From NCBI RefSeq assembly GCF_004353905.1, contig NZ_SMOD01000003.1:1-64000 (forward strand): a stretch of 64,000 bases of DNA, read 5' to 3'. The notes below the pieces were generated by a model. It made no database searches. It was not told the origin of the DNA and saw only the letters and a list, made by a program, of their open reading frames with translations. Below are positions 33,488 through 43,113 of this stretch, in pieces (position 1 is the first letter of the stretch; every line of letters starts with the position of its first letter). The position numbers and the translations under genes were made by a program. This DNA comes from Paraburkholderia guartelaensis. Lineage in GTDB: Bacteria > Pseudomonadota > Gammaproteobacteria > Burkholderiales > Burkholderiaceae.

Positions 33488-36013
33488 ATGATGGGCAAGA
33501 AGAAATCAAACGAACAGTCGGGCCGGCAGTTGTCACCAGACGGGATGAATCGACGCCGGCTGCTCGAATCTGCCTCGCTCATCGCTGCGTCAGCGGCACT
33601 CCCGCGATCCGTTGAAGCTGCATCCACCGGCACCGTGACTTCATCCGCCGCCGCGACGCCCAACGACGGGTCAGTCTTGCCGAGGCCCGAGCCAGCGTTT
33701 CACGGCAAGATCGAACGTCTCGCCAAGAATTCGACACCCGATTTTCCCAAGGAATACGCAGCGCCCGCTGGTTCACCGAACGTGCTCTTGATCCTGACTG
33801 ATGACGTCGGGTTTGGCGCAAGCAGCACGTTCGGCGGACCGATCCAGACACCGAATTTTCAACGCCTTGCGGACAGCGGCATTCGCTACAACATGTTTCA
33901 CACAACGGCGCTTTGCTCACCCACGCGCGCGGCGCTGATCACCGGTCGCAATCACCATTCGGTCGCCAGCGGCGTCATTACCGAATTCGCGACCGGCTAT
34001 CCGGGCTACAACTCTCTTGTTCCAAAGGGCGCTGGCTCCATTGGCGAAGTGCTGAAGGAGAACGGGTACAGCACCTCATGGTTCGGCAAGATGCACAACG
34101 TGCCGGATTGGATGTCGAGCCGGGTCGGTCCATTCGATCTTTGGCCGAACGGCTTGGGCTTCGAGTACTTTTATGGATTTATCGGTGGCGACAGCGACCA
34201 ATGGCATCCAGCGCTATTCGAGAACACCACGCCGATTGAGCCCTATCTCGGCAACCCAACCTACATCCTCGATGTTGATCTTGCCGACAAGGCAATCGCA
34301 TGGATGCGGATGCAACACGCACTCGCGCCAACGAAGCCATGGCTGCTTTACTACGCGACCGGCACCGCGCACGCCCCGCACCACGCGCCCAAAGACTGGA
34401 TCGCGAAATACAAGGGCCAGTTCGATCAGGGCTGGGACAAGGTGCGCGAGGAGACGCTCGCCCGCCAGATCAAGCTTGGCGTGGTCCCGCCCGATACGCA
34501 GTTGACCACGCGGCCGGAGCAGATCCCCGCCTGGGATACCCTGTCGGATGATCAAAAGCGTCTCTATGCACGGATGATGGAAGTCTATGCCGGTGCGCTG
34601 TCACACGCCGACTACAACATTGGCCGTGTGCTCGATGCCCTTGAGGAATCCGGTCAGAAAGACAACACGCTCGTCATTTTCATCATGGGCGACAACGGCG
34701 CGAGTGCCGAGGGTACGCTGCAAGGTACGACCAATGAAGTTGGCACTGCAGCAAATAGTGTCCCGGAAAGCATCCCGTTTCTGCTTTCGATGATCGATGA
34801 GCTCGGCGGGCCCAATACCTATAACCACTACCCGGTCGGTTGGGCGCACGGCATGGATGCGCCCATGCAATGGACCAAGCAGGTCGCGTCCCACTTCGGC
34901 GGCACCCGCAACGGCATGGTGATTTCATGGCCGGCCGGCATCAAGGACAAGGGAGGGCTGCGGTCTCAGTTCTGCCATGTGATCGACATTGCGCCGACGA
35001 TCTACGAGGCGGCCAAAATCAAGCCGCCGGTCATGCTCGACGGCGTGAAGCAGAAGCCGATCGAAGGCGTGAGTCTTGTGTACACGTTCGACGCCGCCAC
35101 TGCGCCTACCCGGCATCCGGTCCAGTATTTCGAGCTGGTCGGCAACCGTGCGATCTACAAGGATGGCTGGATGGCCAGCACGACGCCGCTGCGCCTGCCC
35201 TGGGTGACGATAGGCGCCGAACCCAGCCCCGACGATTACAAGTGGGAGCTCTACAATATCCACGAGGATTTCAGCCAGGCGAATAATCTGGTCAGCAAAT
35301 ATCCCGAGAAGTTGAAGGAGCTTCAGGACGCCTTTGATGTGGAAGCCAAAAAGTACAATGTCTATCCGCTTGATTCCAGTTTCGCGTCGCGCGCAGATCC
35401 CGCGATTCGCCCAAGCCTGACCCGGGGCCGCAGCGAGTTCATCTATTTTCCCGGCATGATTCGCATTCCCGAAGGATCGGCGCCGGACTTCAAGAATAAA
35501 TCCTGGACGGCGGCTGCCGAAGTGGTCATTCCAGACGGCGGCGCCAACGGAGTGCTGGGAACAATTGGCGGGAGATACGGCGGCTGGGCGTTACTCATGC
35601 AGGACGGCAAGCCTCAATTCGCCTACGCGTTCTCGAACCAGCCGGATCATAAGTTCGTGGTGACGTCCGATCAAAAGCTCGCGGCGGGCAATCACATCAT
35701 CCGGGTCAAATTCGACTACGATGGCGGCGGCATTGGAAAGGGAGCAACGGCGGCGTTGCTGGTGGACGAAAAGCAGGTTGGACAGGTCAAGATTTCAAGG
35801 ACGGTTGGAGTGCGCTTTTCTCTCGACGAGACCTTCGACGTCGGGCAGGACACGGGAACCCCGGTTCTCGAAACCTATGCGGACAAGATGCCGTTCAAGT
35901 TCACCGGCGAGCTCAAGCGATTCGTCGTGGTCCTGCAACCTCAGAAGCTAAGCGAAGAGGAACAACAGCACCTGCGCGACAGTCTGGCGAAGGCGATGAT
36001 GTCGGTCCAGTAG
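33488..36013 (+). CDS. Type I arylsulfatase with Tat signal
   Basis: 841 residues from ATG 33488. A twin-arginine signal (NRRRLLESASLIAASAALPR) directs export. The sulfatase core has the metal-site DD at 105-106 (LILTDDVGFG), the C-S-P-T-R motif at 143-147 whose Cys becomes formylglycine, GRNHHSVASG, and a later DNGASAEGT metal site; a beta-rich C-terminal region (about 640-841) follows, as in AtsA-like enzymes. It hydrolyses sulfate esters in the periplasm to release sulfate. The next gene supplies the activating enzyme. Confidence 0.92.
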   Translation: MMGKKKSNEQSGRQLSPDGMNRRRLLESASLIAASAALPRSVEAASTGTVTSSAAATPNDGSVLPRPEPAFHGKIERLAKNSTPDFPKEYAAPAGSPNVLLILTDDVGFGASSTFGGPIQTPNFQRLADSGIRYNMFHTTALCSPTRAALITGRNHHSVASGVITEFATGYPGYNSLVPKGAGSIGEVLKENGYSTSWFGKMHNVPDWMSSRVGPFDLWPNGLGFEYFYGFIGGDSDQWHPALFENTTPIEPYLGNPTYILDVDLADKAIAWMRMQHALAPTKPWLLYYATGTAHAPHHAPKDWIAKYKGQFDQGWDKVREETLARQIKLGVVPPDTQLTTRPEQIPAWDTLSDDQKRLYARMMEVYAGALSHADYNIGRVLDALEESGQKDNTLVIFIMGDNGASAEGTLQGTTNEVGTAANSVPESIPFLLSMIDELGGPNTYNHYPVGWAHGMDAPMQWTKQVASHFGGTRNGMVISWPAGIKDKGGLRSQFCHVIDIAPTIYEAAKIKPPVMLDGVKQKPIEGVSLVYTFDAATAPTRHPVQYFELVGNRAIYKDGWMASTTPLRLPWVTIGAEPSPDDYKWELYNIHEDFSQANNLVSKYPEKLKELQDAFDVEAKKYNVYPLDSSFASRADPAIRPSLTRGRSEFIYFPGMIRIPEGSAPDFKNKSWTAAAEVVIPDGGANGVLGTIGGRYGGWALLMQDGKPQFAYAFSNQPDHKFVVTSDQKLAAGNHIIRVKFDYDGGGIGKGATAALLVDEKQVGQVKISRTVGVRFSLDETFDVGQDTGTPVLETYADKMPFKFTGELKRFVVVLQPQKLSEEEQQHLRDSLAKAMMSVQ

Positions 36014-36093
36014 CGAACGTATCGGGGCGGCCCCGGTCAGCCGCCTTTCTCCGTTCGCTGGCTGGCTTGAACGGAAAAAAATTGCGGGGTGTC

Positions 36094-37077
36094 ATGAGTT
36101 CACAGAACCAGGTTTCCAGGCAAGTCCAGGGGTTACATGCGGAACCGCACGCCAATATGGTCTTTGTTCCCTGCGGCGAATTCCGCATGGGCTCGGACCA
36201 GCACTACCTGGAGGAGGCGCCCGCCCACCGGGTCAGAGTCGACGGGTTCTGGATCGACCGTACGCCGGTGACGAACCGCCAGTTTGGCAAGTTCGTCGAA
36301 GCCACGAACTACGTGACCTTCGCCGAGATCGCGCCCAGGGCAGAGGACTATCCGGGCGCGCTCCCACACATGCTGCAGGCAGGGTCCCTCGTCTTCTCGC
36401 CGCCGGCGGCGCCCGTCAACCTTCAGGATTGGACGCAATGGTGGCAGTTCAAATTCGGTGCTAATTGGAGAAGGCCCTACGGCCCGCGCAGTTCGATAAG
36501 CGGAATGGACGACCATCCCGTGGTGCATATCGCCTGGTGCGATGCCGAGGCTTATGCGAGGTGGGCGGGCAAGGAAATGCCGACCGAGGCGGAGTGGGAA
36601 TTCGCGGCGCGTGGCGGCCTCGATGGCGCGGAATACGCATGGGGCGACGAGTTCACGCCCGCAGGTAAGCCGATGGCCAACACCTGGCAGGGTACCTTTC
36701 CACACCAGAACCTGAAGCGGGACGGCTTCGAGCGCACTTCGCCGGTAAAGGCCTTTCCGCCGAACGGTTATGGTATCTACGACATGATCGGCAATGTGTG
36801 GGAATGGACCGCGGACTTCTGGACGACGCGCCACACTGCCGACGCGCAAAAGGCGTGCTGCGTTCCTCATAACCCACGCGGCGGCGCTGAAGCGCAGAGC
36901 TACGACCCCTGTCAGCCCGAGATTCGCATTCCCCGCCGGGTACTAAAAGGCGGTTCGCACCTTTGTGCACCGAACTATTGCCGCCGCTACCGTCCAGCGG
37001 CACGCCATGCCGAATCCATCGACACTTCGACGAGCCATATCGGTTTTCGCTGCATTGTGCGCCTTGACATGGGTTGA
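36094..37077 (+). CDS. Formylglycine-generating enzyme (sulfatase activator)
   Basis: 327 residues from ATG 36094. FGE/SUMF1-type features: MVFVPCGEFRMGSDQHYLEEAP, HPVVHIAWCDAEAYARWAGK, TEAEWEFAARGG, YGIYDMIGNVWEWTADFW, and the redox pair Cys291/Cys296 in SHLCAPNYCRRYRPAAR, which matches the copper-binding catalytic cysteines of aerobic FGE. It oxidises the sulfatase motif Cys to formylglycine before Tat export. 80 bases separate it from the arylsulfatase, so one transcript is likely. Confidence 0.93.
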   Translation: MSSQNQVSRQVQGLHAEPHANMVFVPCGEFRMGSDQHYLEEAPAHRVRVDGFWIDRTPVTNRQFGKFVEATNYVTFAEIAPRAEDYPGALPHMLQAGSLVFSPPAAPVNLQDWTQWWQFKFGANWRRPYGPRSSISGMDDHPVVHIAWCDAEAYARWAGKEMPTEAEWEFAARGGLDGAEYAWGDEFTPAGKPMANTWQGTFPHQNLKRDGFERTSPVKAFPPNGYGIYDMIGNVWEWTADFWTTRHTADAQKACCVPHNPRGGAEAQSYDPCQPEIRIPRRVLKGGSHLCAPNYCRRYRPAARHAESIDTSTSHIGFRCIVRLDMG

Positions 37078-37278
37078 GTGCTCGGTGTCGTGCTCACCGG
37101 TTCGCACAAGCGCGTCGACCGGATCGCGATACTGACCGGTGCGTTTGAACTCGTTGTCCTCGTGGTGGCCTGGCACGCTCACCCCAATGCAAACATGCTC
37201 GTGCGACAAGTGCGCGATCTGCCGTTCTCGCATCCGCAGTTTTCAAGGCTTGCCGTCGCGCTGATCGGCGCAACGAGT
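37078..37278. other. Short gap, nothing recognised
   Basis: About 200 bases between the converging FGE gene and the TPR gene. No terminator hairpin with a T-run was seen. Confidence 0.25.
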
Positions 37279-38118
37279 TTAGGTAGTCAGCCGACGATAC
37301 GCGCTTAAATGGCGGACGAGGCCCTGCGGATCGCCACGTCTTTCGAGCAGCATTGCCAGATTGTGGTGAGCGTCTGCGTACGACGGGTCGAGTTCGAGGC
37401 AGCGTGTATAGCTTCGTTCAGCGTCTTCGAAGCGGCCCAGCTCCTCGAGCGCAATCGCACGATTGAAGTGCAACACGGCATCGTCGGGGAAGTGTGATAA
37501 CGCTTCGTCCGACAGTTGCAGCGCATCATCGCAACGTGCTTCGAGTTCACACAACAGCGCGCCCAGGTCAACGTAGGCAGCATAAAAAGGTTGTGGCGAC
37601 AGCGCTATGGCCTTCCTGTACGCCCGTTCAGCACCATTCACATCCGATGCTCTCAACTGCTCGCCGAGGTCGTACCATTCCTGCGCCTGATGCGCGAGAT
37701 TCTTCTGCGCAGGCGCCGAGTCGAGAAACACGACATCGCCTTTAATTTCCGCAACCTCGAAATCCAGCAGGAACTGGCCGGTGGCGGCATCCCATTGCGA
37801 AGGGCCGGTTCGCACGGCCACGTCGTTACCGACTGCCGATACACGAATCCCCGTAAGCGGCAACTCATCGGGCAACTCGTCTCTAAGCCGCGTGAGAGCC
37901 ATGATGATCTTGCGCGGCGGAATGCGCGCATCGCGCAACTGCAACGCCGTACGCAGCAGCACGACGTCCTGAAACGTGAAGCGGTACGTGTTTCTGGGTC
38001 CCCGTGACGGCTTCACGAATCCTGCGGCAATGAGCCCTGAGACCACCCTCCGGGAAACGCCCAGCATGGCCTCCAATTCGCGCATCGAAATCTCGCGCGC
38101 GGCGACTTGTGACGTCAC
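37279..38118 (-). CDS. MerR-type HTH plus TPR protein coupled to Ku
   Basis: 279 residues. Residues 9-75 form a MerR-like winged helix (ISMRELEAMLGVSRRVVSGL, YRFTFQDVVLLRTALQLRDA); a beta-rich part follows, then at least three TPR units (about 150-270, e.g. AVLHFNRAIALEELGRFEDA and RCLELDPSYADAHHNLAMLL). The GTG start overlaps the Ku stop codon (GTGA), implying translational coupling. Its place makes it a probable accessory or regulator of the end-joining proteins; no role is known to me. Confidence 0.75.
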   Translation of the reverse strand: MTSQVAAREISMRELEAMLGVSRRVVSGLIAAGFVKPSRGPRNTYRFTFQDVVLLRTALQLRDARIPPRKIIMALTRLRDELPDELPLTGIRVSAVGNDVAVRTGPSQWDAATGQFLLDFEVAEIKGDVVFLDSAPAQKNLAHQAQEWYDLGEQLRASDVNGAERAYRKAIALSPQPFYAAYVDLGALLCELEARCDDALQLSDEALSHFPDDAVLHFNRAIALEELGRFEDAERSYTRCLELDPSYADAHHNLAMLLERRGDPQGLVRHLSAYRRLTT

Positions 38119-39041
38119 TTGCGTGCCCGGACCTTTGCAGGCGCTTCAGCGGGTACCTTGGCGGCACGCGCCGGCGGCTTGCGCGTTTTGGGCGCGACAG
38201 GCAGCTCGGTGACGGGCTCCGCGGTCTTGCTACGCTTCGGCGCTGGAGCGGCTTTCGCTTTCGCGCCACCCTTCAAACTCGCGCGCAAGGCATCCATCAG
38301 GTCGATCACCTGTCCACCGCCAGCCAGCTCTTCGTCGGCCTCGTGAACGACGACCTGCTTGCCTGCAATCTTTTCGTCGATGGCCGCGAGGATGCGCTTC
38401 TTCTCTTCGTCTTCATACGCAGTCGGGTCGTAATTGTCTTCAGCACCCTGCTCGATAATCTGCAGCGCGAGTTTCATCTCGGTATCGGATACGTCGACAC
38501 GTTCGACATGCAGGTCAGCCAGCGAGCGAACCTCATCGGCGTAAAGCAGTTGCTGAAAGACGAGCCCATCTTCTTCGGGGCGCACCTGCACGATCCGCGT
38601 CCGTCCTTTTGACGCCCATTTCGCCAACGCGCAGCGGCCGCTCTGCACGAGCGCCTGCTGCAACAGGCTGTACGGCTTGCCGCCTCGCTTGTCGGGCGCA
38701 ATGTAGTAGGCCTTGTCGTAGAAGACCGGGTTGATCGCCTCTTCCGGGATGAAGGCCATGATTTCGACGACATGGCTCGCAGCGTCTTCCAGCGCTTTCA
38801 GCTCCTCGCTCGTGAAGACAACGAACCGATCCTTTTCGAATTCGTAGCCCTTGTTCATGCTCGAGCGCTCGACAACATCGCCCGTCTTCTCGGAGACGTA
38901 TTGCTGCTTCACGCGCGAGCCGTCGGGCGCCAGCATGTGAAACCGGACGTCGGACGAACTCTCGGTGGCGGTATAGAGCTTCACCGGAATCGAAACGAGC
39001 CCGAAGGACAGCGTCAGGGAAGCAATTGAGCGGGCGGGCAT
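38115..39041 (-). CDS. ku: Ku protein (non-homologous end joining)
   Basis: 308 residues from ATG 39041 (GAGGAG upstream). Bacterial Ku core: SIASLTLSFGLVSIPVKLYT at the N-terminus, FHMLAPDGSRVKQQYVSEKTGDVV, YEFEKDRFVVFTSEELKAL and the KLALQIIEQGAEDNYDPTAYEDE helix. The C-terminal about 55 residues are rich in Lys, Ala and Pro (KAKAAPAPKRSKTA onwards), a disordered basic extension used for DNA and LigD contact. Ku homodimers ring DNA ends and recruit LigD, which is the next gene in the reverse order (39118-41634). Confidence 0.95.
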   Translation of the reverse strand: MPARSIASLTLSFGLVSIPVKLYTATESSSDVRFHMLAPDGSRVKQQYVSEKTGDVVERSSMNKGYEFEKDRFVVFTSEELKALEDAASHVVEIMAFIPEEAINPVFYDKAYYIAPDKRGGKPYSLLQQALVQSGRCALAKWASKGRTRIVQVRPEEDGLVFQQLLYADEVRSLADLHVERVDVSDTEMKLALQIIEQGAEDNYDPTAYEDEEKKRILAAIDEKIAGKQVVVHEADEELAGGGQVIDLMDALRASLKGGAKAKAAPAPKRSKTAEPVTELPVAPKTRKPPARAAKVPAEAPAKVRARK

Positions 39042-39117
39042 GGACTTCTCCTCGCGGATGTGCACGTTCGGCACGTCGCTTACGCAAAGCACGTGCCGCC
39101 GCCGACCAGCGGTCGTT

Positions 39118-41634
39118 TCATTTTAGGAGCTTTATCGCCGATGCCAACGATTGCGTCCCCGACCAGTAATCTGCCCACGGGTCCTGCTGCTGGAAGCTGA
39201 GGTACTCGCGGGCCGTTTGGACCGTCCACTGCGCCCCGCCCTTGAGGTCATTCAACTGATCCCAGGAGACCGGCATCGAGACTCCCATCCCGGGTCGCGC
39301 CCGCGCGGAAAATGCCGCTGCAGTAGTCTGCGCCTTGCCGTTGCGCAGGTAGTCGACGTAGACCTTTCCGACCCGGTTAGAAGCCCCGGCAGTTGCCGAA
39401 AAGCGCTCGGGAATCGTCTTCGCCAGATGCCGCACGAATGCCTGGGAGAACGACTTGACCGCATCGTAATCCAGCCGCGGGGCGAGCGGCACGACGACAT
39501 GCAAGCCCTTTCCGCCGCTCGTCTTCAGCCAGGCTTGCAGACCCAGTTCCGACAACAACGTTTGAACCAGCAGCGCCGCTTCCTGAACGCGCCCCCATTT
39601 CACACCCCCGCCTGGATCCAGGTCGAAGATGACCCTGTCGGGCTTGTCGAGCCGTCGAACGGTCGAATTCCAGGTGTGAAACTCTACGGCGTTCATCTGT
39701 GCCGCCGACAGCAGCGCGTCGACCGAGTCGACGGTCAACAGGGGCGGATGATTCGGCCAGAGGCTGCGGTCGTGAGCCGTCAATCCGGGCATGCCAGTTC
39801 TCTCGGCATGCTTCTGAAAGAACAGTTCTTCGGCGATGCCTGCAGGCGCGCGGACCAGCGTAATGGGCCGGGCCTTCAGGTGAGGCAGCATCCGCTCCGC
39901 GATACTCGCGTAGTAGCGGACCAGGTCCGCCTTCGTGATACCAGTCGATGGGTCGACGACGCGTTCCGGATGCGTGATTTTCAGCTTCAGCTGCGGTTCC
40001 GGCGCCTGCGTCTTCCCACCCTCCCGGACGACGCCGCCTGGCGGCTTGTCGATGCGCAGGCCTCTGAACGAGGCCTGCCGGATGACGCCATCGGCGGTCC
40101 AGTCCGCGAATTCGACCTCTGCGACGAGTTCAGGGCGAACCCACCGCTCATTGCCGGCAGAGCGCCGGGCCCACCGGCGCGGCCTCGCGACGTCGACTTC
40201 AAATGGTGCCGCATCGACTTCGAGCGGCGTCAGCCGCGCCCACAGGTCCCGCGCGGTCCTGGCGTCCCAGCCGGTGCCGACGCTTCCGGCGTCGCGAAGT
40301 TTGCCGTCTGCGTAGTAGCCAAGCAGCAGGCTGCCGACCTCACCGTCTTTGCCGCCTCGGGCCGTGAAGCCGCAGATGACCAGTTCCTGCCGGAGACGGG
40401 ACTTCGCCTTGAGCCACGTCTGGGTCCGCCCCGATTCATAGGGCGCGTCGCGACGCTTGAGCATGAGGCCTTCCAGGCCCAGGCCCGAGGCGGCCTCGAA
40501 CAGTTGAGCAGGGGGCGCCTCAAAGTCCTGGCTGAACCGGATGTGCTCGCCGGCATCTTGAAGAAGCTGCGCTAGCAGCATGCGCCTCGACCATAGCGGC
40601 ACCTTCCTGAGGTCTTTCCCGTCGAGATACACCAGGTCGAACAGGAAGTAGACGATGTCCTGATTCGCGTTGCCGTCGATCGCATCTTGCAGCGCAGCGA
40701 AACTGGGAAGGCCGTTTTTTAGGACGGTGATTTCGCCATCCAGCCACGCACTGTTGAGCGCAAGCGCTTCGACCTCTGCTGCAAGCGCGGGAAACCTCGC
40801 TGTCCAGTCATGACCGCCTCGTGTGATGAGTCGCACATGGCCTTTGGCGACGCGGGACAGCATGCGATAGCCGTCGAGCTTGGCTTCCGTTACCCAATCA
40901 CCGCTTGTGGGAAGCGATGGCGCCAGGGTCGCGAGTTGGGGCTCGAGTCTGGCAGGCAACGGAGCAGACACCGCCGCGGAAAGGTCTATCTCCGACGACC
41001 CGCTGCGCGCAGGCCTCGCCACCCTCGGAGCACGTTCCTCGATGAGCCCGAGCGGCTTCGCCGTGACGCTATCGGGAAGCGCCTTGATGACATCGTATTC
41101 AGCAAGCGGCTGCGCCCATGCATCGCGCTTCTTGAACAGCATCCACTGGTCTTGCCTGTCGCCGGGCTTCGATATGCGAACCAGTTCCCAGAGTCCGGCA
41201 AGCTTTTCACCATGGAGACGGAAGACGAGCTTGCCGGCCTGCATTCCCTCCTGGGGCTTGCCAACGGGCTCCCATGTTCCGCGGTCCCAGACAATCACAT
41301 CACCGGCGCCGTATTGCTTGCGCGGTATCGCGCCCTCGAAGCTGGAATACTCGACTGGATGGTCCTCCACATGAATGGCCATCCGCTTTTCCTTCGGGTC
41401 GTAGCACGGGCCCTTGGGTACGGCCCACGACAACATCACCCCGTCGAGTTCAAGCCGAAAATCGTAGTGCAGTCGGCTTGCCCAGTGCTTCTGAACAACA
41501 AAGCTCAGATGTGAAACGTCAGCGGACTGACTGGCCGCCGAGGGCACCGGTTCAGGCGTGACACGGAAATCCCGCTTTTTGCGATAGCGGGAAAGAGGCT
41601 GCGGTGGCAGATCGCGGTCGCGGGTTGGGCACAT
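39118..41634 (-). CDS. ligD: ATP-dependent DNA ligase D (PE-LIG-POL)
   Basis: 838 residues with all three LigD modules: phosphoesterase at about 45-190 (QKHWASRLHYDFRLE with His50/His56/Asp58, and IHVEDHPVEY), ligase at about 230-530 with adenylated Lys252 in EAKLDGYRM and KSRLRQELVICGF, and primase/polymerase at about 550-838 with Asp671/Asp673 (IFDLDPGGG) and SGGKGLHVVVP. It trims, fills and seals double-strand breaks with Ku. Order PE-LIG-POL is that of Pseudomonas aeruginosa. The gap to ku is 76 bases, same strand. ATG 41634 is the only sensible start. Confidence 0.96.
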   Translation of the reverse strand: MCPTRDRDLPPQPLSRYRKKRDFRVTPEPVPSAASQSADVSHLSFVVQKHWASRLHYDFRLELDGVMLSWAVPKGPCYDPKEKRMAIHVEDHPVEYSSFEGAIPRKQYGAGDVIVWDRGTWEPVGKPQEGMQAGKLVFRLHGEKLAGLWELVRISKPGDRQDQWMLFKKRDAWAQPLAEYDVIKALPDSVTAKPLGLIEERAPRVARPARSGSSEIDLSAAVSAPLPARLEPQLATLAPSLPTSGDWVTEAKLDGYRMLSRVAKGHVRLITRGGHDWTARFPALAAEVEALALNSAWLDGEITVLKNGLPSFAALQDAIDGNANQDIVYFLFDLVYLDGKDLRKVPLWSRRMLLAQLLQDAGEHIRFSQDFEAPPAQLFEAASGLGLEGLMLKRRDAPYESGRTQTWLKAKSRLRQELVICGFTARGGKDGEVGSLLLGYYADGKLRDAGSVGTGWDARTARDLWARLTPLEVDAAPFEVDVARPRRWARRSAGNERWVRPELVAEVEFADWTADGVIRQASFRGLRIDKPPGGVVREGGKTQAPEPQLKLKITHPERVVDPSTGITKADLVRYYASIAERMLPHLKARPITLVRAPAGIAEELFFQKHAERTGMPGLTAHDRSLWPNHPPLLTVDSVDALLSAAQMNAVEFHTWNSTVRRLDKPDRVIFDLDPGGGVKWGRVQEAALLVQTLLSELGLQAWLKTSGGKGLHVVVPLAPRLDYDAVKSFSQAFVRHLAKTIPERFSATAGASNRVGKVYVDYLRNGKAQTTAAAFSARARPGMGVSMPVSWDQLNDLKGGAQWTVQTAREYLSFQQQDPWADYWSGTQSLASAIKLLK

Positions 41635-41818
41635 GACGGTAGTCTAGGAAGAACTATCGCCTGGTGCGTCGGAGACGAACCTTTCGGGGTGAACCGTACA
41701 GGTCGCAAACGAGGCCGTAGTCGGCCACGCTGAAGGCGGAATCGAGAAGATTGGACGACGGGTCGTACGCATTCACCCTCGCGCATCGCGCGTATCGGAA
41801 AACGCCTCCTGGTCGCGG
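41635..41818. other. Short gap, nothing recognised
   Basis: About 180 bases upstream of ligD, which should hold its promoter; no motif was recognised. Confidence 0.25.
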
Positions 41819-42148
41819 TTAGTTCCGACCCACGAGCGCACGGACATTGCGCGAGACCCAGCTCGTCAGGCCTGTGCGCACGACCAAGGGCACGACCCGC
41901 TTCGGGCCGAGCATCAATGAGGCCAACACAATCGAGCCCAGCAACGTCACGCGCGGAGCGTCGTACAGCGCGTGCGCGACGTTCGTCACGGTCAGCGCCC
42001 GAGGGTTTCGGGCATCCCGCGTGGCAGGTCGACGGATGCTACCCGCGCGCAACGCCCTGTCTGCTGCGCACAACTGTTCCCGAGTCACTTGCATGCGCAC
42101 CAGCACAGCAGTTTCGCGCGCGCGGCGAAGATCGAGCCCATGTTTCAT
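41819..42148 (-). CDS. YqjK-like small protein
   Basis: 109 residues. The basic N-terminal helix (LDLRRARETAVLVRMQVTRE) and a later hydrophobic stretch (VTLLGSIVLASLMLGPKRVVPLVV) resemble the third gene of yqjD-yqjE-yqjK-type operons. Its ATG overlaps the stop of the preceding holin-like gene (ATGA), so the genes are coupled. Role unknown, probably membrane-associated. Confidence 0.6.
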   Translation of the reverse strand: MKHGLDLRRARETAVLVRMQVTREQLCAADRALRAGSIRRPATRDARNPRALTVTNVAHALYDAPRVTLLGSIVLASLMLGPKRVVPLVVRTGLTSWVSRNVRALVGRN

Positions 42149-42519
42149 TTGAGGACCTCGCGCAACGACTGGAGATCGGCTCGCACCTCATCTCTCAGGA
42201 TATCGAATGATTGTGTGGGGCGAGGCGCGCGAAAAGCCAGAAGCGCGATCAGCGAAAGCGTCAGCCAGGCGATCGCGATGCCCCAGACGACCAGGAGGAA
42301 ATATGGCGTGTTCAATGCCGAGACGATCAGGGCAATGCAGAAGAAGGACAGCGTAAACGAGGCGCAGACCGTCAACGCTACCAGTGCAATGAACTCGCGC
42401 AAAAGCCGCGCGCGGGTTTCCGCAATTTCGATCGACAGCAGTTCCACATAGTCAGCCAGCCGCCGTACAGCGAAACTTCCGACGTTGTGCCAGCGATCGA
42501 GCTTCGTACGAAGTGACAT
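42145..42519 (-). CDS. YqjE-like (phage-holin-superfamily) membrane protein
   Basis: 124 residues from ATG 42519 (GGGGA upstream). Two adjacent membrane helices (REFIALVALTVCASFTLSFF/CIALIVSALN and FLLVVWGIAIAWLTLSLIAL) between an N-terminal amphipathic region (RRLADYVELLSIEIAETRAR) and a basic C-terminus ending in EVRADLQSLREVLK. This matches YqjE/DUF1469, which associates with YqjD-type ribosome-membrane proteins. Second gene of three on the minus strand. Confidence 0.75.
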   Translation of the reverse strand: MSLRTKLDRWHNVGSFAVRRLADYVELLSIEIAETRARLLREFIALVALTVCASFTLSFFCIALIVSALNTPYFLLVVWGIAIAWLTLSLIALLAFRAPRPTQSFDILRDEVRADLQSLREVLK

Positions 42520-42548
42520 GATGTTCCCCGGCTTGGTCCCGCGAGCGC

Positions 42549-42806
42549 TCAGTCGCGGCTCCGGCGCCACAACAACCCGAGCGCGAAGCCGATCGCAGCG
42601 GTGATGCCCAGCACACGCAAAGGGCTTTCTGCGATCGCTTCTCGCGCTACCACGGCGGCGTCGGCTACGAGCTGTCGAGACTCGCCACATAGCACCTTCG
42701 CCGTGCCGGCGAGTTCCATGGCCGGATCGCCAAGCGCCGCACCGACCTTCTCCTGGGCTTCGCCAGCGATCTCCTTGGCAATGCCTTCCACTTTTTCTGA
42801 AGTCAT
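42549..42806 (-). CDS. CsbD/DUF883 (YqjD/ElaB)-type stress protein
   Basis: 85 residues from ATG 42806 (AAAGGAG upstream). The first half is CsbD-like (KVEGIAKEIAGEAQEKVGAA); the C-terminal half has a hydrophobic anchor (SPLRVLGITAAIGFALGLLW) and an RRSRD end, the arrangement of YqjD/ElaB inner-membrane proteins that dock ribosomes in stationary phase in E. coli. First gene of the minus-strand unit, 29 bases before the YqjE-like gene. Confidence 0.75.
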   Translation of the reverse strand: MTSEKVEGIAKEIAGEAQEKVGAALGDPAMELAGTAKVLCGESRQLVADAAVVAREAIAESPLRVLGITAAIGFALGLLWRRSRD

Positions 42807-43113
42807 GATTGCGCTCCTTTGCTCGCCTGTACGGGCGCCCCCGGGCATGAATTGCTGCCATGTTCGGCGCAGCGCTTGCCTTCGGGTATCGCCACGCCGA
42901 AACAGCAATCGCCATGCCGCAGAACGAACGCTGCGCGCTTTCATCCCCGGGCACACGCGGTGCGCTAACAAGGAGCCGCGGCCCGGGTCGCAAATGCTGT
43001 TGCACGAGGTACTTCGGAAGTTACATGTCGGGCGCCACGCTCGCCGTAACGGACGGTACGCCGCTCATCTGAACACTTGTTGTTGAACACAGCCCACGAC
43101 AGGGAGGAGCGTC

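Noticed and set aside
36013..36066. GC-rich stem GGCGG...CCGCC after the arylsulfatase as a terminator
   Set aside because: The stem is five base pairs and no T-run follows; the FGE gene directly downstream argues for read-through.
39151..40575. Long plus-strand frame of 474 codons over ligD
   Set aside because: Antisense shadow of the ligase/polymerase modules; no ribosome site and Arg/Gln-rich text.
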